Assembly (NCBI GenBank): GCA_023395515.1
Contig: JAEWZB010000046.1
Location: 1-17,289, forward strand
Source: Bacillota bacterium
Lineage (GTDB): Bacteria; Bacillota; Syntrophomonadia; Syntrophomonadales; Syntrophomonadaceae
Length of the DNA stretch: 17,289 nt
Direction of reading: 5' to 3'
Positions 7,434 to 14,909 of the stretch are shown here, piece after piece. The notes under the pieces were generated by a model. That model worked only from the letters and a program-made list of their open reading frames with translations. It was not told the origin of the DNA and did not search any database. Position numbers and translations under genes: made by a program. Each line of letters starts with the position of its first letter. The stretch's first letter is position 1.

Positions 7434-8357
7434 ATGCAAGTTATACACATTGGAACCAGGGATAGTCAATTGGCACTTTGGCAGGCCGGGTGGGTAAAAA
7501 GCAAGCTGGAAAGGTGCTATCCGCAAAAGAAGTTTATGCTGGTTCCTATGAAAACTAAAGGGGATAAGATTCTTGATGTTCCCCTGGCTAAAATCGGGGA
7601 TAAAGGTCTTTTCACCAAGGAATTGGAAACCGGCTTATTAAGCGGAGAAATTGATTGTGCTGTACATAGCCTAAAAGACCTGCCTACTGTATTGCCGGCC
7701 GGTTTGGAGATTGCCGCCTTTGGTGAACGGGAGGAACCCCGGGATGTTTTTTTAAGTAAGGATGGGACTTTATTAGCCGATTTGCCGTTAGGTTCAACGA
7801 TTGGCACCAGCAGCTTAAGACGTAAGGCTCAACTGCTAAATTACCGCCCGGACCTGACTTTTACTGATTTAAGAGGTAATCTTAAAACCCGGTGGCGAAA
7901 GCTTACCGAAGGGCATATGGCTGGAATCGTTCTGGCTGCTGCCGGAGTAAAACGTCTGGGCTGGGAAGAACGAATAACAGAATATATTGCGGGAGATATT
8001 ATGCTTTCGGCAGTAGGTCAAGGAGCTATTGCGGTGGAAATTGCCGCGGAAAGGCAAGATATTCGAGATTTACTGGCAGTGCTGAACCACCGGGAAACTG
8101 AACTGGCAGTAAGAGCGGAACGGGCTTTTATGTTCCGGCTGGAAGGCGGATGTCAGATTCCCGTGGGGGCATTAGCCATACTGGATTCTAAGCAGATTGT
8201 TCTCACGGGAATGGTGGCGGCCTTGGATGGTCAACGTATGCTAAGAGTTACGGAGCAAGGCGATAATCCTGAGGAGTTGGGCAGAAAAGCAGCCGAAATA
8301 CTTATAGCTCAGGGGGCCCTGGATATTCTTAATGAGATTCGGAATAGTTCCGGATGA
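7434..8357 (+). CDS. hemC: Hydroxymethylbilane synthase (porphobilinogen deaminase)
   Basis: HemC condenses four porphobilinogen molecules into hydroxymethylbilane using a covalently bound dipyrromethane cofactor. The sequence shows T-R-D-S-Q-L-A-L-W at the N-terminus, H-S-L-K-D-L-P-T with the catalytic Asp82, and G-T-S-S-L-R-R. It also has L-E-G-G-C-Q-I-P-V with Cys240 as the cofactor attachment site. The 307 residues are family-typical. It follows hemA by 17 bp with GAGGGAG at 7424-7430. Its last codons and the downstream spacer have a degenerate second copy near 13430-13600. hemB, which makes its substrate, is not in the window. Confidence 0.94.
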   Translation: MQVIHIGTRDSQLALWQAGWVKSKLERCYPQKKFMLVPMKTKGDKILDVPLAKIGDKGLFTKELETGLLSGEIDCAVHSLKDLPTVLPAGLEIAAFGEREEPRDVFLSKDGTLLADLPLGSTIGTSSLRRKAQLLNYRPDLTFTDLRGNLKTRWRKLTEGHMAGIVLAAAGVKRLGWEERITEYIAGDIMLSAVGQGAIAVEIAAERQDIRDLLAVLNHRETELAVRAERAFMFRLEGGCQIPVGALAILDSKQIVLTGMVAALDGQRMLRVTEQGDNPEELGRKAAEILIAQGALDILNEIRNSSG

Positions 8358-8480
8358 TGATTTTACCCTATCCAAGGATAACAATTGTAATGTTGATAGG
8401 ATAAGAAAAATTAGTCTTGTGCTTACGTCATTAATAACAGCCGTAGGGAGCATATGTTGTGCCCGCAGGATGCGTCTGAG
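8335..8480 (+). repeat. Copy A of a repeat shared with the nirJ1 upstream region
   Basis: From the last codons of hemC through the spacer, this stretch aligns with about 13460-13600. Shared blocks are CTTAATGAGATTCGGAATAG against TTTAAGGAGCTTCGGAATAG, then AGTCTT, GTCATTAATA and GCAGGATG in the same order. In copy A, AGTCTT (8413-8418) can pair with AGGACT (8479-8484), and CTTACG (8422-8427) with CGTAAG (8487-8492). The two helices cross, and a T5 run follows at 8497-8501. This could be an attenuator, a pseudoknot, or chance in a duplicated spacer. It matches no riboswitch class I can recall. Confidence 0.55.
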
Positions 8481-8524
8481 GACTGGCGTAAGTCAATTTT
8501 TATAATAAGACAGGAGTGTTTTAG

Positions 8525-10060
8525 GTGGCTAAAGGATATGTATATTTAGTGGGCGCCGGACCAGGAGACCCGAAGCTGATTACGGTAAAAGGTGCGGAGT
8601 GCATCGCCAAAGCCGAGGTGCTTATTTATGACCGTCTGGCCTCGCGCCGGCTTTTAGCATTAGCACGTCCTGATTGCGAACTCATATATGTGGGGAAATC
8701 TCCAGAACGGCACACCTTACGTCAGGAAGAAATCAATGCATTATTAGTGCAAAAAGGAGGGGCAGGCAAAATCGTGACCCGTCTGAAGGGGGGAGACCCG
8801 TTTGTTTTTGGACGGGGGGGAGAAGAAGCTGAAGAGCTGGTTAAGGCCGGGATTCCTTTTGAAATTGTGCCGGGAATTACTTCAGCTATTTCGGTACCGG
8901 CTTATGCTGGTATTCCAGTAACTCATCGCGATTTAACTTCATCCTTTGCCGTTATTACCGGTCATGAAGACCCTACTAAAAATAGCTCGGCTTTGGAATG
9001 GGAACATTTGGCCACTGCTCATGGAACTTTAATCTTCTTGATGGGGATGGAGAATTTAGCTTTAATCGCATTAAAGCTAATGGAAAATGGCCGGGCACCT
9101 TCTACTCCGGTCGGGATTATTCAGTGGGGAACCCGGCCGGAACAAAGGGTTCTGACCGGAAAACTGCAGAATATAGCTGAATTGGCCGAAACCGCAGAAT
9201 TTACTAACCCGGCCATCATTATTGTGGGTGAAGTAGTGCAATTAAGGGAACAGTTGCAATGGTTGGAAAAGAGGCCTTTTTTTGGACAGCGGATAATTGT
9301 AACCCGGTCCCGGCATCAAGCCAGTGCCCTTGCCTATGCCATTGAGGAGTTGGGGGGAGAGGCGTGGGAGTTCCCCGTCATTGAAATCGCTGCGCCCACC
9401 GACCCTGATAAATTAACCCAGGCTTTGGAAAAGCTTCAAGATTTTCAATGGATTATCTTTACCAGTGTCAATGGAGTTGAAGAATTCTTTAAAGCGTTTA
9501 GGCAACAGGGCCAGGATATTCGGGAGTTGTCGGGTATTGAGGTGGTGGCAATTGGACCAGCCACCCAAACCGCTCTGGAAAAACGGGGGTTAAAGGTTGC
9601 TTTTGTACCGGAAGAATATCGGGCGGAAAAAATCATTGAAGGTCTGGCTGCTTGTATCCTGCCCGGACAAAATGTTTTGCTGGCCCGGGCTGAAGAGGCC
9701 CGGGATATCCTCCCGAAATCTTTGCAAGAACTAGGGGCCCATGTCCAGGATATACCAGTTTACCGTACAGTTATGGGCAATGCCAATAAAGAAGAGTTAC
9801 GAGACTTGCTTAAAGATAAAAACGTAGCGGCAGTTACCTTTACCAGTTCCTCAACGGTACGTAATTTTATGCAGTTGCTTGATGGAGATATCAGCCTTTT
9901 AGAAGGAGTTAAGCTTTATTCTATCGGCCCGGTTACTAGTAAAACTGCCAGAGAATGCGGTTTAACCGTTTACCGGGAGGCTAAAGAATCTACTATTGAG
10001 GGATTGATTGAGGCTATGAAAGGAGGGGCAGAAAATGATAGTTTCCTGGAATACAACTAA
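8525..10060 (+). CDS. cobA-hemD: Uroporphyrinogen-III methyltransferase / uroporphyrinogen-III synthase fusion
   Basis: This is a two-domain enzyme. Residues about 1-245 are a CobA/SUMT domain (G-A-G-P-G-D-P at about 11, T-R-L-K-G-G-D-P-F-V-F-G-R-G, P-G-I-T-S). It methylates uroporphyrinogen III at C2 and C7 with SAM to give precorrin-2. Residues about 255-500 are a HemD domain, which closes and inverts ring D of hydroxymethylbilane (I-I-V-T-R-S-R, F-T-S-V-N-G-V, F-T-S-S-S-T-V). The fusion is common in Firmicutes and commits flux toward sirohaem and cobalamin precursors. GTG 8525 follows AGGAG (8512-8516) at 8 nt. The 3' end overlaps the radical SAM gene by 26 bp, leaving no room for a hemB there. 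Confidence 0.93.
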   Translation: MAKGYVYLVGAGPGDPKLITVKGAECIAKAEVLIYDRLASRRLLALARPDCELIYVGKSPERHTLRQEEINALLVQKGGAGKIVTRLKGGDPFVFGRGGEEAEELVKAGIPFEIVPGITSAISVPAYAGIPVTHRDLTSSFAVITGHEDPTKNSSALEWEHLATAHGTLIFLMGMENLALIALKLMENGRAPSTPVGIIQWGTRPEQRVLTGKLQNIAELAETAEFTNPAIIIVGEVVQLREQLQWLEKRPFFGQRIIVTRSRHQASALAYAIEELGGEAWEFPVIEIAAPTDPDKLTQALEKLQDFQWIIFTSVNGVEEFFKAFRQQGQDIRELSGIEVVAIGPATQTALEKRGLKVAFVPEEYRAEKIIEGLAACILPGQNVLLARAEEARDILPKSLQELGAHVQDIPVYRTVMGNANKEELRDLLKDKNVAAVTFTSSSTVRNFMQLLDGDISLLEGVKLYSIGPVTSKTARECGLTVYREAKESTIEGLIEAMKGGAENDSFLEYN

Positions 10061-11033
10061 TGCCTGCAACATGTATTGTGATCATTGTTATCGGGATGCC
10101 GGATGCCAAGCTGAGGAAGAACTTAGTACTGCAGAGGCTAGAGCCCTTCTGGAGCAGATTGCCAAGGCCGGGTTTAAAATTATGATTTTTAGCGGGGGTG
10201 AGCCGCTTTTACGACCGGATATTGTTGAATTAGTGGCTTATGCCACCTCACTTGGTTTACGCCCGGTTTTTGGCACTAATGGAACTTTGATTACCCTGGA
10301 TATGGCTCACCGGCTAAAGGAAGCCGGAGCTATGGGGATGGGAATTTCTCTTGATTCTCTTGATGAAAAGAAACACGATCAATTTCGTAAATATCCAGGG
10401 GGTTGGGAAGAAGCTGTACAAGGGATGCGTAATTGCTTGGAAGCCGGACTTCCTTTTCAGATCCATACTACCATAATGGATTGGAACCGGGAGGAGCTGG
10501 AAGCGATTACGGACTTTGCCGTAGCCATAGGGGCGGTAGCGCATCATATCTTTTTTTTAGTTCCTACCGGACGGGCGGTATCCATTGAAGAAGAATCCCT
10601 GCGGGCCGAAGAATATGAAGAGGTTCTGACCCGAATTATGAAAAAACAACCAGAGGTTGATATAGAACTAAAGCCGACCTGCGCTCCTCAGTTTATGCGT
10701 ATAGCCAAGCAAATGGAGGTAAGTACCCGCTTTAGCCGGGGGTGCCTGGCTGGTACTTCTTACTGCATCATCAGCCCCAAGGGACAGGTTCAGCCTTGTG
10801 CTTATCTCAATATCCCCTTGGGAGATGTGCGGGAGACTCCTTTTGACGAAATCTGGCAGCAGCATCCGGTTCTTAAAGAACTGCGGACTTTGGATTATAA
10901 AGGCGGCTGTGGAGTCTGTAAATATAAAAAGATATGCGGCGGCTGCCGGGCCCGGGCTGCTTATTATGAAGCAGGAGATTATATGGCAGAAGAACCCTGG
11001 TGTCTTTATCATGGGCGCAAGGGAATTAAATAG
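10035..11033 (+). CDS. Radical SAM haem-biosynthesis protein NirJ2 (AhbD-like)
   Basis: The 332-residue radical SAM protein starts almost at its cluster motif: N-A-C-N-M-Y-C-D-H-C gives CxxxCxxC at about residues 10-17. G-G-E-P follows at about 54-57. A C-terminal cysteine set (C-A-Y-L, then C-G-V-C-K-Y-K-K-I-C-G-G-C-R) is typical of a SPASM/twitch region with an auxiliary cluster. Proteins of this type are called NirJ2 in heliobacteria and Desulfitobacterium and are related to AhbD, which decarboxylates Fe-coproporphyrin III to haem b. The tetrapyrrole operon supports that role; d1-haem synthesis is less likely without other nir genes. AhbD against another Ahb step is an inference. The Shine-Dalgarno AAAGGAGGGG lies just upstream of ATG 10035. 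Confidence 0.8.
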   Translation: MIVSWNTTNACNMYCDHCYRDAGCQAEEELSTAEARALLEQIAKAGFKIMIFSGGEPLLRPDIVELVAYATSLGLRPVFGTNGTLITLDMAHRLKEAGAMGMGISLDSLDEKKHDQFRKYPGGWEEAVQGMRNCLEAGLPFQIHTTIMDWNREELEAITDFAVAIGAVAHHIFFLVPTGRAVSIEEESLRAEEYEEVLTRIMKKQPEVDIELKPTCAPQFMRIAKQMEVSTRFSRGCLAGTSYCIISPKGQVQPCAYLNIPLGDVRETPFDEIWQQHPVLKELRTLDYKGGCGVCKYKKICGGCRARAAYYEAGDYMAEEPWCLYHGRKGIK

Positions 11034-11113
11034 TGGATACATTTTGTGATTGTTACTCGCTTTTCTATCAGACTTTGGCTGACCTCACCGGAGCTATAGA
11101 GGACGAAGAATAG
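11033..11113 (+). CDS. Possible 26-residue ORF between nirJ2 and hemL
   Basis: A GTG start overlaps the nirJ2 stop as TAGTG, and the frame stays open for 26 codons to TAG at 11111-11113. That stop touches the AGGAGG that serves hemL. The peptide begins M-D-T-F-C-D-C-Y and ends acidic (A-I-E-D-E-E), with no domain I recognise. The tight stop/start overlap and its exact fill of the gap suggest translation or coupling, but so short a frame can arise by chance. It may also be the relic of a gene such as ahbA, ahbB or hemB, though I see no similarity. Confidence 0.3.
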   Translation: MDTFCDCYSLFYQTLADLTGAIEDEE

Positions 11114-11123
11114 GAGGTTTAAT

Positions 11124-12416
11124 TTGAGCTGGCAGGATAAAAGAAGTACAGCAGCTTTTGCGCGAGCCCATAAAGTGATTCCGGGGGGAGTTAATTCTCC
11201 GGTAAGAGCTTATAAATCCGTAGGAAGGGCCCCTATTTTTATCGAACGCGGGCAAGGGGCCAGAATTTGGGATATTGACGGTAATTCCTATCTAGATTAT
11301 GTCTTATCCTGGGGACCATTGATTCTAGGCCATGCTCATCCGGAAGTTATTGAGGCTGTATAAAGGGCGGCTGAACGGGGCACGAGTTATGGGGCTCCCA
11401 CCGAGATAGAGACAGAATTGGCGGAAGAAGTTATTAAAGCCTTTCCTTCGATGGAAATGGTGCGCATGGTTAACTCGGGAACCGAGGCGACCATGAGTTC
11501 CTTACGTTTAGCCCGCGGGGTTACCGGCCGTAATAAAATCGTGAAGTTTGAAGGTTGCTATCATGGGCATGGTGACTCCCTTTTAATTAAAGCAGGCAGT
11601 GGAGCCTTAACTTTGGGAATGCCTACTTCTCCCGGTGTTCCGCCCTCTATAGCCGCGGAAACTATTGTTGCTCAGTATAATGACTTAACTGGAGTAAGAC
11701 AAATCTTTAAACAATGGGGAGAAGATATAGCTGCGGTCATCATTGAGCCGGTAGCGGGGAATATGGGAGTTGTTTTACCTAGGCCTGGTTTTTTGGAAGG
11801 GTTACGCCAAATTACTTTAGAATATGAAAGTCTTTTAATTATTGATGAAGTTATGACCGGTTTTCGAGTCGGCTATGGAGGAGCTCAAGGATATTTCAAC
11901 ATCAATCCTGATTTGACTTGCTTAGGAAAAGTGATAGGAGGGGGCCTCCCGGTAGCTGCTTACGGCGGCAAACGCATATATATGGAACAGATTTCGCCCA
12001 GTGGCCCTATTTATCAAGCGGGCACTTTAGCTGGAAATCCTTTAGCCATGGCGGCAGGGCTAGTGTCTCTGCGGCTGCTGCAAAAAAATGGAGTTTATGA
12101 GGACTTGGAACGTAAAACTACCCGTTTGGCCGAGGGCTTAAAAACTATTGCCCAGAATCTGCAGGTTCCGGTCTGGGTTAACTCTATAGGAGCAATGTTT
12201 TCGGCCTTCTTTACCGACCAACCTGTTATAGATTTTAAGAGTGCCTGTACTTCTGATGGGGAACTTTTTGCCGCCTTTTTTAGGGGGATGTTGGAGCGGG
12301 GCATTTATTGGCCTCCTAGTCAATATGAAGCCGTATTTCTTTCTGCGGCTCATACAGATGAAGACATTAGCTATACCTTGAAACAAGCTGAAGCGGTCTT
12401 AAAATCATTGTCCTAA
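11124..12416 (+). pseudogene. hemL: Glutamate-1-semialdehyde 2,1-aminomutase with an in-frame TAA
   Basis: HemL is the PLP enzyme that turns glutamate-1-semialdehyde into 5-aminolevulinate, directly after HemA. The reading frame starts at TTG 11124 behind AGGAGG (11112-11117) and is of normal length (430 codons). Motifs include G-G-V-N-S-P-V-R-A, N-S-G-T-E-A-T, C-Y-H-G-H-G-D and the PLP-lysine region L-G-K-V-I-G-G-G-L-P. One TAA at 11361-11363 interrupts it (E-A-V-stop-R-A-A-E-R-G), where relatives usually have Gln or Lys. No other damage is visible on either side. It could be a recent C-to-T nonsense change from CAA, a sequencing error, or readthrough. Restart at TTG 11418 would lose the N-terminal part. 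Confidence 0.85.
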
Positions 12417-12443
12417 AACTTGGCTAAGGGGGGATTTATAGCA

Positions 12444-12728
12444 ATGCAAATCAAGAAAATTGCCCGTACGTTTATCACAGTGAGCTTAGTTGTAGCCTTG
12501 TTCAGCGTAATTATCGTTTCTCAAAGATATAATCCGAAAAATCCCCATTCTGCCATTCCCCAGCAAGAATGGCTTAAGGGGGAGAAAGGACATGGATATA
12601 CAGTCTTAAATAATCAGAATCCCCAAAAGCATTGTTATGAATGTCATGAAAAACAAGGGTTAGGGGGCCCAAGGTATTGCCAATCTTGCCATGATCAATC
12701 TGGGGTGGAATATAATTGGCCGGACTAA
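12444..12728 (+). CDS. Small membrane-anchored dihaem cytochrome c
   Basis: This 94-residue protein has a basic start, one hydrophobic segment (about residues 8-25) that acts as a signal anchor, and a short external domain. The domain carries two haem sites, C-Y-E-C-H (about 64) and C-Q-S-C-H (about 78). It is probably an electron carrier or a small subunit working with the five-haem protein encoded 36 bp downstream. The start at ATG 12444 is preferred because the purine-rich AAGGGGGGA site (12426-12434) lies upstream; a TTG at 12420 would sit before that site. I do not recognise a named family. Being behind the haem operon, it is likely cotranscribed with the genes that make and attach its haem. 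Confidence 0.75.
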   Translation: MQIKKIARTFITVSLVVALFSVIIVSQRYNPKNPHSAIPQQEWLKGEKGHGYTVLNNQNPQKHCYECHEKQGLGGPRYCQSCHDQSGVEYNWPD

Positions 12729-12764
12729 AACTAATTTTTTTTTGCGAAAGGAATGAACTTTACA

Positions 12765-13328
12765 ATGGAAGAAGATAACAGAGTAAATGATGAACGCAAG
12801 AATTTCCGGGAAAAGTATTTAAACAAGAAATCCCTGCTGATTTTAGCCTTGGTCCTGCTAATTATAGGAGGGGGCAGTGGAGCAGCTTTACTTAAGGCCA
12901 GCGAAAATCCCGCTTTCTGCGGTAGTTGTCATATCATCAAGCCTTATTATGAATCATGGAGTGGAGAAACCCTGCTGGATAGTAAACATGCTGCGGAAGA
13001 TATAACTTGTCAGGAATGCCACCATCATTCCCTTTCCGGCAAAATGCAAGAGGGCATTAAGTTTGTAACCGGTGATTATACCTTACCCCTTGAAAGTGAT
13101 AATGGGGACCGGGCTTTCTGCCTGGAATGCCATTCTAAAAAGGGAGAGGGAGCTAGCTGGGAAGAAATTAAGGCGGCCACTGATTTTGAAGAATCCAATC
13201 CCCATTTCTCCCATCATGGAGAACAGAATTGCAATCTATGCCATAAGATGCATGAACCTTCCACGGTTATGTGTTCCGAATGCCATACTTTTAAATGGAT
13301 GGATAACTTGGACGAATCATGGATTTAA
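12765..13328 (+). CDS. NapC/NirT/NrfH-type multihaem cytochrome with five CxxCH motifs
   Basis: The predicted quinol-oxidising membrane cytochrome has a charged cytoplasmic start and one membrane segment (L-L-I-L-A-L-V-L-L-I-I-G-G-G). Five haem motifs follow: C-G-S-C-H, C-Q-E-C-H, C-L-E-C-H, C-N-L-C-H and C-S-E-C-H. The first, in the context C-G-S-C-H-I-I-K-P-Y-Y-E-S-W just after the membrane segment, is typical of NapC/NrfH proteins. These pass electrons from menaquinol to periplasmic reductases, but the classic family has four haems. ATG 12765 is chosen because AAAGGA (12747-12752) directly abuts the other candidate, ATG 12753. Its reductase partner is not adjacent. It could serve the dihaem protein or reductases elsewhere. 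Confidence 0.8.
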   Translation: MEEDNRVNDERKNFREKYLNKKSLLILALVLLIIGGGSGAALLKASENPAFCGSCHIIKPYYESWSGETLLDSKHAAEDITCQECHHHSLSGKMQEGIKFVTGDYTLPLESDNGDRAFCLECHSKKGEGASWEEIKAATDFEESNPHFSHHGEQNCNLCHKMHEPSTVMCSECHTFKWMDNLDESWI

Positions 13329-13341
13329 TCTCAGCCCGGTG

Positions 13342-13377
13342 AAAAAGAGGTTATAATAAATAATAGCCTCTTTTTTT
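13342..13377 (+). terminator. Terminator of the haem-cytochrome operon
   Basis: Thirteen-base arms (13342-13354 and 13363-13375, one G-U pair) enclose an 8-nt loop, and the T run continues to 13377. The stem is almost identical to the one at 14872-14906. Confidence 0.9.
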
Positions 13378-13429
13378 CTCCCGTTCCTGCTGGTCATCCA
13401 GTTCATTATGATGTGGAGATATTGCCAGG

Positions 13430-13600
13430 CAGCAATCATCAGAGGCCTCAAGGAGTCCTGTATATTTTTAAGGAGCTTCGGAATAGCTCGGAAAGGTTAG
13501 ATTTTTTCTATCACAAGGGAATGTTTATATTATAATAAAAACTAGTCTTTCGCTATGTCATTAATAGCCACCGAGAGACCATAGAAGGTACCTGCAGGAT
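13430..13600 (+). repeat. Copy B: relic of the hemC 3' end plus its downstream spacer
   Basis: In one frame this stretch reads Q-G-V-L-Y-I-F-K-E-L-R-N-S-S, matching the HemC C-terminus Q-G-A-L-D-I-L-N-E-I-R-N-S-S. No start codon or rest of the gene is present, so it is not a functional gene. The similarity continues past the hemC stop into AGTCTT, GTCATTAATA and GCAGGATG, in the same order as at 8413-8473. Over the best 37 bases I count about 7 differences. Most of this 334-base interval without a gene (13329-13662) is therefore terminator plus an old duplication, followed by the nirJ1 promoter. Confidence 0.65.
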
Positions 13601-13608
13601 GTTATAAT
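13600..13608 (+). promoter_or_regulatory. Extended -10 promoter of nirJ1
   Basis: TGTTATAAT is a perfect TATAAT with the upstream TG of extended -10 promoters, 55 bp before the nirJ1 start. No good -35 is visible. If it is used, the repeat copy B lies upstream of transcription and acts as DNA rather than RNA. Confidence 0.45.
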
Positions 13609-13662
13609 ATAGCTCAATTGCAGAAACATATAATTAAGACTATGAAGGGGGAAAATGGAAAA

Positions 13663-14838
13663 ATGATTAGTGTGACTAAGTTATTGTTTGATACGGAATA
13701 TTTCGGGGATTCCCTGCGTTATACGGTCGGGTCTAAAGGATCTGTGCATGGAACTACCTCTTCTTCAGGGCCGGTAGTCGTTTGGAACTCCACCCGAACC
13801 TGTAACCTAAAATGTGTTCATTGTTACATGGAATCAGATGCTCAAAAATATCAAGGGGAAATGACTACCGAAGAAGCCCGGAGCTTTATTGATGATTTAG
13901 CCGATTTTAAAGTACCGGTATTGCTTTTCTCCGGCGGAGAGCCCTTAATTCGCCCTGATTTTTTCGAGTTGGCTGAATATACGGTATCTAAAGGAATGCG
14001 TCCTACCTTATCTACAAATGGAACCTTAATTACCCGGGAAATAGCCCAGCGTATAAAAGATATTGGGGTTGGCTATGTAGGAATTTCCTTAGATGGCTTG
14101 CGTGAGGTCAATGATAAATTCCGTGGTAAGGAAGGGGCTTTCCAAGCAGCTATGGAAGGCATCCAGAATTGTGTGGCAGTAGGGCAAAGAGTAGGACTCC
14201 GTTTTACCATTAACAGTCATAATTTTAACGAGTTAGATAAGATTTTTGACTTTATTGAAGAGGAAAATATTGATAGAGTTTGCTTTTATCATCTAGTTTA
14301 CTCCGGCCGTGGTAATCAAATGCTTAAGGAAGATGTTTCCCCGGATGAATCCCGGCAAGCCATGGAAACTATTATCCGCCGTACCATAGATTTTGAACGG
14401 CGGGGGTTAAAAAAAGAGATATTAACGGTTGATAATCACTGTGATGGAGTATACATATATCTGCGTACTTTGCAAGAGGACCCGGCCAAGGCCGAAAAGA
14501 TTAAAAAATTGATTAGCATGAATGGCGGAAACCGTTCCGGGATAGCTTTTGCAGCCGTAGACCCTTTAGGATACGTACATCCGGATCAATTTACCCAGCA
14601 TATTAGCTTTGGCAATGTTCGGGAACGGAGATTCGGTGATATTTGGACCGATCTTTCTCATCCGATCTTAGCAGGCTTAAAGGACCGCAAGCCTCTTTTA
14701 AAAGGCCGTTGTGCCGAGTGTGATTTCTTAAATAACTGTAATGGTAATTTCCGTACCCGGGCTGAAGCAGTGACTGGAGATTTTTGGGAGTCCGACCCGG
14801 CTTGTTATTTAACTGATGAAGAAATCGGCATTAGATAA
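13663..14838 (+). CDS. Radical SAM haem-biosynthesis protein NirJ1 (AhbC-like)
   Basis: The 391-residue protein has a roughly 35-residue N-terminal extension (S-V-T-K-L-L-F-D-T-E-Y) typical of NirJ1. The radical SAM motif C-N-L-K-C-V-H-C lies at about residues 47-54, and F-S-G-G-E-P at about 92-97. The C-terminal auxiliary-cluster region is C-A-E-C-D-F-L-N-N-C-N-G-N with a last Cys near the end. It is related to AhbC, which removes acetate side chains from 12,18-didecarboxysirohaem to give Fe-coproporphyrin III, the step before AhbD. It forms its own transcription unit between two terminators rather than joining nirJ2. ATG 13663 follows AAGGGGG (13645-13651) at 11 nt. The alternative TTG 13618 has no ribosome site. 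The exact reaction is inferred. Confidence 0.8.
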   Translation: MISVTKLLFDTEYFGDSLRYTVGSKGSVHGTTSSSGPVVVWNSTRTCNLKCVHCYMESDAQKYQGEMTTEEARSFIDDLADFKVPVLLFSGGEPLIRPDFFELAEYTVSKGMRPTLSTNGTLITREIAQRIKDIGVGYVGISLDGLREVNDKFRGKEGAFQAAMEGIQNCVAVGQRVGLRFTINSHNFNELDKIFDFIEEENIDRVCFYHLVYSGRGNQMLKEDVSPDESRQAMETIIRRTIDFERRGLKKEILTVDNHCDGVYIYLRTLQEDPAKAEKIKKLISMNGGNRSGIAFAAVDPLGYVHPDQFTQHISFGNVRERRFGDIWTDLSHPILAGLKDRKPLLKGRCAECDFLNNCNGNFRTRAEAVTGDFWESDPACYLTDEEIGIR

Positions 14839-14871
14839 AAGGAATAGAAGCGATTAAATTAAGTCAAAGTG

Positions 14872-14906
14872 AAAAGAGGCTATCCTAATTGAAATAGCCT
14901 CTTTTT
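14872..14906. terminator. Terminator after nirJ1, possibly bidirectional
   Basis: Twelve-base perfect arms AAAAGAGGCTAT and ATAGCCTCTTTT (14872-14883, 14894-14905) enclose a 10-nt loop, with T at one end and A at the other. It sits between two convergent genes and can serve both nirJ1 and the minus-strand selenoprotein candidate. Confidence 0.88.
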
Positions 14907-14909
14907 GAG

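Noticed and set aside
8358..8524. Cobalamin or TPP riboswitch before cobA-hemD
   Set aside because: The conserved cores of these riboswitches, as I know them, are not present. Only the shared repeat with the nirJ1 upstream region is.
10035..11033. NirJ2 and NirJ1 as part of d1-haem synthesis
   Set aside because: No nirS or other nir genes are present. The surrounding operon fits haem from sirohaem better.
11361..11363. TAA in hemL as a recoded amino acid (Sec or Pyl)
   Set aside because: Selenocysteine uses TGA and pyrrolysine TAG, and the position is normally Gln or Lys. A nonsense change or error is simpler.
13586..13600. GGTACC and CTGCAGG as cloning-site traces
   Set aside because: They lie inside the natural repeat copy B, and the aligned copy A has the same context without the sites.
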